Positions 1-10,250 of a DNA stretch of 64,000 bases are shown here, one piece after another. The notes under the pieces are model-generated. The model made no database searches and was not told the DNA's origin. It saw only the letters and a list, made by a program, of their open reading frames with translations. Made by a program: the position numbers and the translations under genes. Each line of letters starts with the position of its first letter. Position 1 is the first letter of the stretch. Source of the DNA: Trichosanthes cucumerina (Eukaryota; Streptophyta; Magnoliopsida; Cucurbitales; Cucurbitaceae); the NCBI GenBank assembly GCA_036507285.1, contig CM071844.1, positions 27,039,898 to 27,103,897 on the forward strand, read 5' to 3'.

Positions 1-1
1 T

Positions 2-85
2 CGTTGGAGACATCACGGGGTGGAGGAGGCAACCTGGGAATTAGAGAACCAGATAAAGAGGAAGTACTCGATGATTTCCAGTTAA
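2..85 (+). CDS. C-terminal tail of a Ty3/gypsy pol polyprotein (partial)
   Basis: The window opens inside a reading frame of 27 residues ending in TAA at 83-85. It contains WRHHGVEEATWELE, which matches the tail that follows the integrase (chromodomain side) in plant Ty3/gypsy chromoviruses, where the usual form is WRNH.VEEATWE. It is followed within 50 bases by the chromovirus hallmark TTTCGAGGACGAAAT, a purine tract and an LTR, which fixes the orientation. The rest of gag-pol lies left of the window. The family is clear; the lineage (Tekay, Galadriel or similar) is not decidable from this fragment. Confidence 0.7.
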   Translation, partial: RWRHHGVEEATWELENQIKRKYSMISS

Positions 86-112
86 AGACTACTCAATTTC
101 GAGGACGAAATT

Positions 113-130
113 TCTTAAGGGGAGGTAAGT
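113..130 (+). other. Polypurine tract of the Ty3/gypsy element
   Basis: TTAAGGGGAGGTAAG lies immediately before the TG that opens the LTR. It is the expected plus-strand primer for reverse transcription and directly follows the conserved CGAGGACGAAAT word. Confidence 0.7.
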
Positions 131-357
131 TGTAAGCCCAATCTCTTTGGAACCTCCTTATTATCAAACAACAAAAGAAAGGAAGAAATGAATGCTTAAA
201 ACTTGGTTTTCCTTGTTTTAAAAGGAAAGAAATGAAGTGAAAGGCAAAAGGAAAACAAGGAAGGAAAGCTTTAAACCATTTCGGTTGGATTGCTTTTAAG
301 ACAAAAGAAGAAAAGGAAATGAAACAAATGTTTAATATACTAAGTTTGTTATGTTTA

Positions 358-440
358 GAAAAGAAAAGGAAAGAAAAGGAAAGAAAAGAAAAGAAAGGAA
401 AAGAAAAGAAAAGGAAAAAGAAAGAAAAAACAAAGAAAGG
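358..440 (+). repeat. Purine-only (GAAAA)n low-complexity tract
   Basis: About 80 bases almost entirely of A and G with a loose 5-6 base period. ORFs here on both strands (Lys/Glu-rich on +, Phe/Ser-rich on -) are artefacts of this composition. Confidence 0.85.
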
Positions 441-1677
441 TGGATGGTGGGACCCCACATTTGTTTCTTTCTTTTTAAAAAGACATCCCCCATCGTTTTC
501 TTCTCATTTTATGAAGTAAAGGCAAGGGTTTTCGTGGGAGAAGCTTAAAGGAAGAAGAAGAAGAGGGTTTCAGCTGGAAATTGAAGAAGAGAGGGAGAGA
601 ACTCAAGCAAATTAGTATGACAGCAAGGTAATCGCTCTGCCATGTTCTGCTATTTGGTTCATCTCGAGCTCCACAGAAAGAGGTAAGAGCTGAAATTTTG
701 TTTCGTGCAAGTTAACTCATATTGGAACAAAATTCGTGAAGGATGCTCGAGCAAATTCGGACCTTAAGCTACTGATTCATGAAGAGGAAGACAGAACACA
801 GAATTTACTGTCAAATCCGAGAAGTCTCTGATGTTTTAGTTGTACTGACCTGTAGAATTGGAATCAGAAGCTCTAATAGGTATGGTTGGAAAGCTTATTG
901 AATTTCCTACAACTTTCATGAAGAAATCGTGAATAGAAAATGACTGGAAAATGTTGTAAATAGCAGGTCAAGTTTCGGGTTGCAGCAGAAAATCGAATCT
1001 GGAATAGCAGAAGTTGGTTCCGGGGAAAGAAGCTTTCGAGGTATTTCTGAACCAATCTATTGGGAATCTCATTTTCAAGTCTTCATAAGAGTTTTAGAGG
1101 ATTCAAAAAGGAAGAGTTTGGTATAAATTTCACCCTGTTTGGCTAAGAAATGAAGAAGTTATGGCTGTCTAAAAACAGGGCAGAAAATCTGAAAATGCAG
1201 GAATTTTGAAAGTGTGTTTTCTTGCAAGTTTTAAGGTCAAAAATCATGAGCTCGAGGTTCTAATGATTGATTTGGCTTGTTTGACAGGCCAAGAGCAAAT
1301 AGGTCAAGTTTACAAGCCAAGGTTCCAATTCTAATACGGTGAGTGACTCTATCTTAGAACTATGTTTGATCTATGTTTTTCTTCATGAACATAAGTGTTG
1401 ATAATTACATCTTGATTGAACTAGTTGTGAATGGCTTCATAGAGTTTTCTAACATAAAGTCATGATGGAACCTAAGCATGCTTGAATTAGTTGTAACTAT
1501 AAATCCAGGTATGGAAACTAAATTATGAAAGTATGCTTTCCTTTAGAGAATGTTTTGTGTAAATCCACTTGGGAACATGTATAAATGACAATGTGGAAAT
1601 GTCAAGGAATTGTTGTATGTGTTATAAAGTCATGATTTCCAGGGTACACAAATTATGCCCTTGTTTGGGGTTAACCC

Positions 1678-1868
1678 CTAATACTGAAGGACATTCGAGA
1701 AGGTATTTAGGGGGGGAATAAATCATGATATCCCGATACTCAAGGACAATGAGAAGGTATCCGGAAGTAAATGGTTTTACCTAAATACTTGAAGGACAAT
1801 GAGAAGGTATTTGGGTAGTAAATGGTTTTACCTTAATACTGAAGGACATAGAGAAGGTATTAGGGAAA
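1678..1868 (+). repeat. Degenerate tandem repeat inside the gypsy LTR
   Basis: About four imperfect copies of a unit containing AATACT(T)GAAGGACA..GAGAAGGTATT, spaced roughly 55-65 bases apart. Local tandem repeats are common in chromovirus LTRs. Confidence 0.7.
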
Positions 1869-2670
1869 ACCAAACGACCAAAGGTATTCCACGTGCACGT
1901 GAGAGAGAGAGAGGTATGAACCTTATTGGAATAAATGTAACTCTACCACCTCTATGGTTTGATGTGGAGTCATGTCATGTGCTTTATTGTTATGAGCTTT
2001 TATATTATTGATTTATCTACCCTCGAAAAGTTAGTACATTTCGAGTTGTGTGCTATGCACAAGTGGTGACTTAAAACCTATAAATTGGAAGCATGGTTTG
2101 TTAATGTTTACAAACAGATGTTAAGCTATTTTGTACTTATAATCTGCCATTATTATGATTCTCTTGTGAGCTTATAATGTTTTAAGGATAGACACTCACT
2201 GAGCTTTTTAGCTCATTCTTTCAATGTTTTCAACCATTTGCAGGTAGAGATCGAGCTCCTTGTACCTGACATCCTGCCATAGTCTGCTGGAAGTTCATAA
2301 GTTGTTAGTTTGTACGTGGGTTGGTGTAGTTTAGCAAGTCCATATGTTTGTAAATTATTTTAAGAGAACTATGTAGTTATAGTCGTATGTGCTTTAGAGG
2401 TTGTGGTTGTTTAATTAGTGGTTTGACCGCTTGTGGTTCTCGATGTTCTTGCTTGTTTTAGTTCCGGAGAGACTTAAGAAGAGTTTCTCCTCATGTACGT
2501 CTTATAGATGTTCGATTCCGCTGTGTTAAGTTTAAAGTGTCCCATATGCGAACATAGTTTGTTTCCAGGTAAAGTAATGTCAGCAGGTATTGTTAAGAGA
2601 TAACAATGTCTGTTGGCTTCATGCCGTCTCTCGGGCTAAGTTAGCATGTGGTTCGGGAGGGGGTGTGACA

Positions 2671-3018
2671 CCTAGGTCATCCTTGTGAAATAGAAACATA
2701 ACTAGTCAACGGTGTTACATCTAGCGGTTACTATTTCGCGGTCCGGTCTTATATAATCCCATTACATAGGATATCCCCACTCAGATGTCATCTACACGAA
2801 CACGTTAGGATCACAGTGTTTGTATCATATATAAAGTGGGCCACATCAGTTCAAGAGACATTTTACAGCCTTGGATGTTAGTTTATTTGATTTAGGGTTA
2901 AAACAAGAGCAATATCGTAAATAAAGAACAATAACTATTTATTGGAAATAATAACTTTTTATTACAATAATTATAACAAAAAATACAAACTACAAGTTTT
3001 AGGGCACAAACCCCAACA
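2671..3018 (-). repeat. Family A copia LTR fragment (5' part), minus strand
   Basis: The reverse complement matches the first part of the family A LTRs seen at 14992, 19061 and 49312, running from the CTAGTTAGGTTTCTATTTCA region to the LTR start (here read as CCCCAACA at 3011-3018). The remainder is missing: the gypsy LTR abuts it at 2670/2671. Confidence 0.75.
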
Positions 3019-3346
3019 CCAACGCATTTGTGTAGGTGACATGCAAGTGGGGGTATCCTATGTGATGAGTTCACATAAGACCGGATCGCGAAATAGTAAC
3101 CAATCGATCTAACTCCGTTAACTAATTAAGTTTCTATTTCAATACGATGACCTAGGCAACTTGATCTTAATCCTAAGTAGGTACGAACACGTGTCTGCCT
3201 GGGATTGTCCTTGACTAGTATGGGTGAGAGTGGCTCGAGACACCGAATAAATAAGCCTACCTTCTTAGGGGAAAAAAGTCGTGTGGATAGTTGGAGACTG
3301 AACCTTACAAGATGAAATTCACTCCTTTCAAACTTAGGGTAAGTAG
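3019..3346 (+). repeat. Family A-like copia LTR fragment, plus strand
   Basis: It matches the internal part of family A LTRs from the AACGTGTTCGTGTAGATGACATG region to GGGTAAGTAG, but in the opposite orientation to the preceding fragment. It is more diverged than the other copies. It forms an imperfect inverted repeat with 2690-2850 and is cut by an LTR start at 3347. Confidence 0.65.
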
Positions 3347-3931
3347 TGTTGGGGTGTATGCCCTAATCTCGTGTAGTTTGTAATATTCTATGTTGAAATA
3401 AATAAGAGTTATTTTTTCAATACTTTCTATCTTGCATATTTTATAAACTTAATCCAATAAACTAAGCTTCAGGGCCATTGTATTATGAGAGAAGTAAGAC
3501 TTGAACGGTGTGTAGTGGACACATGGAGAGGATCACATTCGGGTTAATGACTCGGACGGTCTACAGTATACAAATAGGGTTGGAAACCTAATCCTGGTTA
3601 CACTATAGATGCGACCCGCTTTGTATTAGATACAAACGAAGTGATCAAGCTCGTTCATGTGGTTGACATGCGAGTCGGGCATCCTGTGCAATGAGATTGT
3701 ACAAGACCGGACCGTGAAATATTAGACTTACTGATGTAACACCTTTAACAGTATAAGTCTAATAACTTCGTAGATGACCATTAGTGACTCGTCCTTAATC
3801 CTGAGCGTGTTACGGACTCTTGTCTGTGGGGGTCTGTCCTTTGACTAGTACGGGTAAGGGTAGTCACAGTTACTCGCCAAATATGTCTACCTTCTCAAGG
3901 ACAGGACCACGTGGGGAGCTGGAAACTTAAC
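3347..3931 (+). repeat. Family B copia LTR fragment (first 585 bases), plus strand
   Basis: It begins TGTTGGGGTGTATGCCCTAATCTCGTG and follows the family B LTR (compare 31172 onward) through the block around GTGGACACATGG to a point before GGAACTTAACT, where a complete minus-strand family B LTR starts at 3932. The insertion truncates it; the other half is not recognised nearby. Confidence 0.75.
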
Positions 3932-5737
3932 TGAAGGGAATGAGACTCCCGCGCAGCGGAAGACGATTGAATCGTCGAGGTATCAATATGCAACATAGTT
4001 TTGTTAAAATTGATCTAACACTAGATCTAGGCTAAACATGCTTAAAAGAAGAAGAAAAATACAGCAAATAGAGTTTGCTTACTTGTTGAAGACTTTCTTC
4101 AAAGTTTCTTCTTCAAATCACGAACTCTTCGTGCTCCTCGAACTCAACGAACACTTCCCACGAATGGAACTCGAACACAACCAAAAGTCCTTCTCGGTTA
4201 TTCTCTTTTGGAGAAAGGAAGATGGTGGGATCTTTTGTGTTTTGGAGAGGGAGGAAAATTGAGAGAGAATTGAGAGAATTCTTCTTCTCTTCTTTGATGA
4301 AAAATAAAAAAAATGAGAGATTAAGCTTACATCCTTCTTGCAAGAAGGGTTTATATAGTGGAATTGATGTAGTTAAAATCTCCACATAATTACTACTTTA
4401 CCACAACCATGGTTGTGCAAATCTCATTTGCATAACCATATAATATAAGATATCTCATATCTCATATTGCAAATCTCATTTGCAATAATTGTGGATTAAT
4501 TAAATTGAATCACATCCGATTTAATTTCTCTCAATCAATTTCTCCAATTAGCCCTAATTCAACAATTAGGCTAACCTATAGTTTATTATGAATCTCATTC
4601 ACATTAAACTATATATTGTATCATTCATATCTCATATTAATGACATAATGCCCTTAAAGTGAAATTGAACACTTCAATTTCATACCAAAACATTAACTAT
4701 TCTTTTAACCCAGATTGAGCCAACCGAGGGACCTAATGGACCTACAGTGGCGGGCTCCAATGATACGAGATTAACCTGTCAAACTCTTTGACCCGGTTAA
4801 CCAACATTCATTAGCTACAATAACACTCCACTATAGCCCATAGCTGCACTCCCGTCAGTGCAGAATATTACGTGTCCACTGATATAACCAATACCCATGA
4901 GTCGATCCTTCACAGGTTGTTCGTAGACACGGCTAGGTCAAATTACCGTTTTACCCCTGTGTCTACCTCTTGTTCCTTAAGTCCCCACTGCTCCTCTAAT
5001 GAACAACATATTGTGATGGTCCAACCATACACAACACCCTTCTTCGGCCAGTGAGAAGGTGGGCGCCCGTTGTCCAAGCCCTAGAGACAAAGACTCAAGG
5101 GAACAACCCCTCTAGTTTCCCTAAAGGCGGGAGCAGAGTGAATTCCATCTCGCGTAGTTAAGTTCCCGCTCCTACTTGGTTCTCGTCCCGAGAAGATAGG
5201 CATATTGGGCGAGTAAATCGTGACCACCCTCACCCGCACTAGTCAAAGAATGCACCCTCGCAGACGAGTCCGTAACACGCTCGTGATTCGTGTCGAGTCA
5301 CTAATGGTCATCTCACGAAATTATTAGTCCTTCACATCACAACGGTGTTACATCGTGAGGTCTAATAAATCACGATCTGGTCTTGTACAATCTCATTGCA
5401 CAGGATGCCCCCACTCGCATGTCAACCACATGAACGAGTCGAGATCACATCGTTTGTATCTAATACAAAGCGGGTCGCATCCACGGTGTATCCGAGTTAG
5501 GTCTCTAACCCTATCCATATCTCAGTAGACCGTTCGGGTAATTAACTCGAACGTGATCCTCCCCGTGTGTCCACTACACACTGCTCAAGTTCTAGTTCTC
5601 TCATAAATTCAATGACCTTGGAGCTTAGTTTATTGGAAAAGTTTATAAATATTATGAGACACAAAGTGATGAAATGAATAACTCTTATTAATTTCAAACA
5701 ATATGTTACAAACACGATTAGGACAAAAATCCCAACA
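3932..5737 (-). repeat. 3' LTR (family B, 1.81 kb) of Copia-1
   Basis: On the minus strand it starts TGTTGGGATTTTTGTCC (ending at 5737) and ends ATTCCCTTCA (3932). It is complete and colinear with the solo LTRs at 31172-32969 and 46128-47948. It is preceded in element orientation by a polypurine tract, so it is a 3' LTR. Near its 3' end it carries the shared word CTTCCGCTGC, a TATA box (4349-4358) and a possible splice donor CAACAA/GTAAGC with GT at 4082-4081. Confidence 0.85.
4349..4358 (-). promoter_or_regulatory. Probable TATA box of a family B LTR
   Basis: The minus strand reads CCACTATATAAACCCTT, a strong plant TATA box placed about 400 bases before the LTR 3' end. Transcription would start roughly 30 bases downstream, defining R/U5. 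Inferred from motif and position only. Confidence 0.55.
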
Positions 5738-5852
5738 AACTTCCACTTGGACTAAGCTAGTGGAGAAAATACATTTGAAAATGTACATAAATTACAATGA
5801 AGTAATACAATAAACTAGGGCATTGAATACCCGTTTACACATCTCCCACTTG
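5738..5852 (-). other. Polypurine tract and a second PPT-like copy (3' UTR of Copia-1)
   Basis: In element orientation the pol stop is at 5855-5857. The word CAAGTGGGAGAT follows at once (5843-5852), and a second, weaker copy CCAAGTGGAAGTT lies directly against the LTR. The LTR-adjacent copy is the expected PPT; the upstream copy is about 100 bases away. The same two-copy arrangement occurs in Copia-3. Confidence 0.6.
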
Positions 5853-5854
5853 CC

Positions 5855-6417
5855 CTAGTCAGGAAGCTCTCGAAGACCTAGACTCTCTAGGTGACCCTCA
5901 AACACCTTAGCCGTGAGGGGCTTTGTAAATGGATCAGCTATGTTGTGCTCCGACGCTATCTGCGTGACCGTCACGTCTCCGCGGTGCACAATCTCCCGTG
6001 TCGATGATGATACTTGCGCTTAATGTGTTTGCCTCTCTTATGGCTCCGAGGCTCACGTGAGTTGGCTACTGCACCACTGTTATCACAGAACAGTGTGATC
6101 GACAAGTTCATGTTAGGAACAACTTCCAAATCTGTCATGAACTTCCTAAGCCAAACAACTTCCTTTGCAGCTTCACAAGCCGCAACATACCCGCTTCCAT
6201 AGTGGAATCGATGATGCATCCTGCTGATGCTTCGCCATACTACGACTCCTCCATTCGTAATGAATGTCGACCCAAGTGGATTTCCTAGAATCCTTATCGA
6301 TCCGAAAATCGCAATTCGTATCACGTGAAGGATCAAATCCCCATTACCATACACCAAGTCAGTAGTTCCTCATTCTCATAAGATACTTGAGGATTGCCTT
6401 TACGATCGCCCGTTGAT
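5855..6417 (-). pseudogene. Copia RNase H relic (Copia-1)
   Basis: The minus strand encodes recognisable copia RNase H pieces: NGGVVVWRS, GYVAACEAAKEVVWLRKFM and CDNSGAVANSREP, then an IASEHNIADPFTKPL-like tail ending at a TAG at 5855-5857. RNase H degrades the RNA strand of the replication hybrid and is the last pol domain in Ty1/copia. Indels break it (for example around 6210-6340), and the usual STSG segment is garbled. It cannot make a working enzyme. Confidence 0.75.
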
Positions 6418-7335
6418 CTAATCCTGGATTGGATGATATCTCACCGACAATTCCTCTTGCATAACGGATGTCGGCCTAGTACACAAAGATGGCATGCATG
6501 AGGCTCCTACACCAAGTGAAGCATATGGAATCCGCCTCATATCCTCAACATCTTGAGGAGTCTTAGGACACTCGATCCTTGAGACAAGTGAACCCCATGT
6601 CCGAAAGGCAACAAGACCTTCTTGAGTTCTCATCTTATATCTAGACAACATCTTGTCAATATAAGGCGCTTTGAGACAAGGCTAGCGCTTTGTTCTTCCT
6701 GGTTTGGGACTATCTTGATACCTAGAACATACCGAGCTTCTCCCAAATCTTTCATTTGGAATTGCGAAGCTAGCCACTTTTTAACGTCGAAGAAATTCTA
6801 CCTCATTCCCAATGAGAAGAATATCGCCCACGTATAACACCAAAAATGCAACGCTTTTGTCAACGATTTTCTTGTAGACACAAGGCTCGTCGACATTTTG
6901 ATCAAAACCATAAGATTTGATCGCCTCATCAAACCTTATATTCCAAGACCTCAAAGCTTGTTTCACCCATAAATGGACCTATGAAGCCAAGCAAACCTTT
7001 TGCTCTTGGCCTTGGGCAATGAACCCTTTGGCCGGGTCCATGTAGATGGTCTCATCACGCTTTGCCATTCGAAAAGGTTGTCTTTAACGTCCATCCGCCA
7101 TACCTCGTAGTCATAATACGCAGCAATGGCCGTAGGATCTGATCGACTTTACCATGGCAACAGTGAAAAGGTCTCCTCATAGTCAACCCCTTCAACTCGG
7201 GAAAACCCTTTGCCACTAGTCGGGCTTTGAAAGGTCCAGCACCTTCCCATCTACGCCACATTTACGCTTGTAGATCCATTTGCAACCAATAGGTTTTACC
7301 CCATCCGGTTGATCCACAAGCTCCCATACAGAATT
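6418..7335 (-). pseudogene. Copia reverse transcriptase (RVT_2 type) relic (Copia-1)
   Basis: Pieces in order on the minus strand: SVWELVDQPDGVKPIGCKWIYK, then FKARLVAKG, an EETFSPV-like stretch in a shifted frame, then IRFDEAIKSYGFDQNVDEPC and a catalytic-site region reading YVGDILLIGNE where the active family has YVDD. The first catalytic Asp pair is therefore damaged (D to G), besides several frameshifts between 6650 and 7260. The role would have been RNA- and DNA-dependent DNA synthesis in the retrotransposon particle. Confidence 0.75.
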
Positions 7336-8400
7336 GAAGTACATAGACTCCATTTCCTGGTCCATTGCTTTAATCCACTCGTCTTTGTCAACATCAACCA
7401 TTTCCTGATCATAGGTTAATGGATCCTCACAGTCATCATCAGGAGCGACAACTGAGGTTTCAGCTAAATCCATGTAGCGATCAGGCTGTCTCACAGTCCT
7501 CCCACTACGTCGAGGCATTCCCAACTCTTGGGAACGGATTTGACTAGACGTGCTAGGATCAACAACACTTGTTGACGTACTAGCCCCATCAAGAACTCTT
7601 GCGATGTCATCGCCCATTTCATTTAATACAATTTTACTCCTTGGTAAATGATCCCTGACGTGGTCTTCCTCTAGGAAAGTGGCGTTTGTCGACACAAGCC
7701 TCCTATTTTCCATAGGATCGTAAAACAGACCACCTCTAGTCTCTTTGGGGTAACCTACGAATACGCACAATTTCGAACGGGGTTCTAACTTTTTCGGGTT
7801 TGACACCAACACGTGGGTCGGGCATCCCCAAATCCTAAAGTGATGTAAACTGCCTTTACGTCCACTCCAGAGCTCGAAAGGTGTTTCATAAACACTCTTC
7901 GATGGAACGTTGTTCAAAATATAAACTGCAGTCTCCATTGCGTACCCCCAAAAAGAATCAGGGAGACGTGCATAGCTCATCATCGACCGAACCATGTCCA
8001 ACAAGGTTCTCGCTTTCTCTCTCCGATACACCATTCTCATTGTGGCATACCAGTCTTGAGAGTTGGGACGTGATTCCATGTTCTATCATATAGTCCTGGA
8101 ACTCAGTGTCCATGTACTCTCCACCTCGATCCGATCGAAGTGTTTTAAGCGATTTACCTAAGAGGTTCTCAACCTTAGTCTTGTACTCCTTGAACTTTTC
8201 AAGAGTTTCAGACTTCTTGTGCATTAGGTAAATATACCCATATCTGGAGTAGTCGTCTATGAAAGACACAAAGTACTCATAACCGCCCAGAGCTTTAACA
8301 TTCATCTGACCACCACGAGGTCGAATGTACTAACTCAAGAGGCTCTTTGGCTCTATATCCTTTTCCACTAAAAGGACGTTTGGTCATTTTGCCCTCAAGG
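7336..8400 (-). pseudogene. Copia integrase relic (Copia-1)
   Basis: The minus strand holds the integrase core from MNVKALGGYEYFVSFIDDYSRY and LRSDRGGEYMDTE, then a frameshifted stretch that still reads NGVSERES, then the post-core region SFWGYAMETAVYILNNVPSK and IWGCPTHVLV, and the linker before RT (STFLEEDHVRDH-like, DPLTYDQEMVD). This is the only copy in the window that keeps Glu in the NGVSE position, but frameshifts near 7960-8080 separate it from the rest. Confidence 0.75.
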
Positions 8401-8925
8401 TATGACTCACACACTGACAAAGAGTTTTCTTCCAACTCGTTTAGAAGTCCACTCTTCACTAGTTTCTTTTGGAGAAACTTTTGCTTTCTTAGTTCGTGTT
8501 TCTGCAGTTTTAAACAATTCAGTATTCAAAACACTTTTGACCGAATTGGGTTTCAAAACATACAGATTATTTTCAAGTGAAGTTGAACAAATAACATTCC
8601 CTTTGAAAGAAATAAACGCTTTATTCAATTCAAAAGAAACGAAAATACAATGTTCTATTAAGCAGGAAATTGAAACAAGGTTTCTAGTAAACCCTGGAAC
8701 TATGCACAGATTGTCCAACAATAAGTACTTCCCGCCAAAATGCAGCTTCACTGCGCGATCGCTGCGGTGAGAGACAAGCTCCCTGATCCAACCCGTAGAG
8801 TCACCTCACCCTCTCGCAAATGGTGCCGCCAGAATCAATCCCACGAAAAGAAGAACAAACGTGGTTAGTGGCGCCCGAATCCAATATCCAAGCAGAGTCA
8901 CTACTCTCCACTAAACATGTTTGAG
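8401..8925 (-). pseudogene. Copia aspartic protease and pre-integrase relic (Copia-1)
   Basis: On the minus strand the protease active site is intact in sequence (SAWILDSGATNHVCSS near 8890), followed across a frameshift by MKLHFGGKYLLLDNLCIVPGFTRNLVSIS and the block leading to KPNSVKSVLNTELFKTAE. The HLWHLRLGHINLNRI zinc-binding pre-integrase segment present in the other copies is deleted at about 8455. The enzyme would cut the gag-pol polyprotein. Confidence 0.7.
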
Positions 8926-9395
8926 TTACAAGTAAATCACATTTATCTTGATTCTTCCTCTCGGCTAGGAATTTGGGACAGTTTCTCTTCCAGTGACCGG
9001 GGCATTGCAGTGGAAACACTTTCCTTTCTCTGCAACCTTCTTAACCTTCTTGCCCTTGTGGGCGCGGCCGCGATCGGTTTACCCTCTTCATCCTCTTCTT
9101 CCCTTTCGGCGTGAAGGAGCAACGAGTTTCGTCCAAGAGGTCGAACCCTCGTGATAAGACACATAGGCAACATTTGCCTCGCATTCGTTGACCTGCTCAA
9201 GGATTGGAAATTCAGTAGCTCATTGAGGAGGGTAGTCGAGTGTAGCTAATTTTGTTCATAACAAAGATTGCTCTCTGGCTCAAGGAAACTCTTTGGAAGA
9301 GTCTCCAAAATAAAATCGACTGCTCGACTCGTCGATCAAAGCCCCGTTCATCTCGGCCGGATGAAAGTGGGTCATCATGTCTAGAACGTGTTCAG
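8926..9395 (-). pseudogene. Copia gag 3' part with CCHC knuckle (Copia-1)
   Basis: A frameshift splits the zinc knuckle: one frame carries CPGHWKRNCPKFLAE, another the lysine-rich lead-in and KESVSTAM-. Upstream, degraded gag capsid sequence is recognisable (DMMTHFHP, LIDESSSR) and stops at a junction near 9395, where it runs into the middle of a family B LTR. About two thirds of gag and the entire leader are lost. Confidence 0.65.
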
Positions 9396-10227
9396 GGTTG
9401 TTCGTGAGACACCTACCGGGTCAAATTACCATTTTACCCCAGTGTCTACCTCTTGTTCCTTAAGTCCCCACCGCTCCTCTAATGAACAACATATTGTGAT
9501 GGTCCAACCATACACAACACCCTTCTCGGGCGGTGAGAAGGTGGGCGCCCGTTGTCGGTCTCGGAGACAACACTCAAGGGAACAACCCTCTCTAGTTTCC
9601 CTAAAGCGGGAACGCAGTGAATTCCATCTCGCGTAGTTAAGTTCCCGACTCCTACTTGGTTCTTCATCCCCGAGAAGATAAGCATATTGGGCGAGTAATC
9701 GTGACCACCCTCACCCGCATTTAGTCAAAGAAAAGACCTCGCAGACATGCGAGTCCGTAACACGCTTCGTGGATCAGGTCGAGTCACTAATGGTCATCTA
9801 CGAAGTTATTAGTCCTTCATCACAACGGTGTTTACATCGAAGAGGTCTAATAAATCACGGTCCTGGTCTTGTACAATCTCATTGCACAGATGCCCCCACT
9901 CGCATGTCAACCACATGAACTAGTCGGATCACCTCGTTTGTATCTAATACAAAGTGGGCCGCATCCACGGTGTATCCGAGGATTAGGTCTCCAACCCTAT
10001 CCATATCATCAGAGACCGTTCGGGTCATTAACTCGAACGTGATCCTCCCCGTGTGTGTCCACTACACACCGTTCAAGTTCTAGTTCTCTCATAAATTCAA
10101 TGACCCTAGAGCTTTGTTTATTGGAAAAGTTTATAAATATTGCGAGACACAAAGTGATGAAATGAATAACTCTTAATAATTTCAAACAATATGTTACAAA
10201 CACGAGATTAGGACAAAAATCCCAACA
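9396..10227 (-). repeat. Truncated family B LTR (5' part), minus strand
   Basis: It matches 4911-5737 closely, ending in CCCAACA at 10227. It starts abruptly in mid-LTR at the junction with gag sequence (GTGTTCA/GGGTTGTTCGT). It lacks TATA, donor and 3' end. Confidence 0.8.
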
Positions 10228-10250
10228 AACTCCTACTTGGACTAAGCTAG
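10228..10250 (-). other. PPT-side internal scrap next to the truncated LTR
   Basis: AACTCCTACTTGGACTAAGC is the same sequence that follows the complete 3' LTR at 5738-5760, i.e. the polypurine-tract side of a family B element. It therefore marks the LTR at 9396-10227 as a 3' LTR copy or a recombined one. It is fused at CTAGGG to a plus-strand leader. Confidence 0.6.

Larger units (their letters stand above)
131..2670 (+). repeat. 3' LTR of the Ty3/gypsy chromovirus-like element, about 2.54 kb
   Basis: It starts TGTAAGCCC directly after the purine tract and ends GGGGGTGTGACA, after which the sequence switches abruptly to a copia LTR in the opposite orientation at 2671. The 5' LTR is outside the window, so no TSD can be tested. 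The 2.5-kb length fits Tekay/Del-type LTRs. Short ORFs inside it have no recognisable domains. It contains a purine-rich tract and a degenerate tandem repeat, listed separately. Confidence 0.75.
3932..10227 (-). mobile_element. Copia-1: decayed minus-strand Ty1/copia element with family B LTRs
   Basis: Reading on the minus strand, this is a truncated 5' LTR (10227 down to 9396), then a gag-PR-INT-RT-RNaseH relic (9395 to 5855), then polypurine tract and a full 3' LTR (5737 to 3932). The 3' half of the 5' LTR, the primer-binding site, the whole leader and the 5' part of gag are missing at a junction near 9395. The outer flanks do not show matching TSDs. Coding capacity is destroyed by many indels and stops. 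Family assignment rests on the pol domains listed separately. Confidence 0.7.

Noticed and set aside
93..548. Phe/Ser-rich and Lys/Glu-rich ORFs near the left edge
   Set aside because: Produced by the (GAAAA)n tract and its complement.
9388..9685. Short ORFs inside family B LTRs (also 4872, 31668, 31852, 47076, 47174)
   Set aside because: They recur only because the LTR recurs, are on both strands and have no domain.
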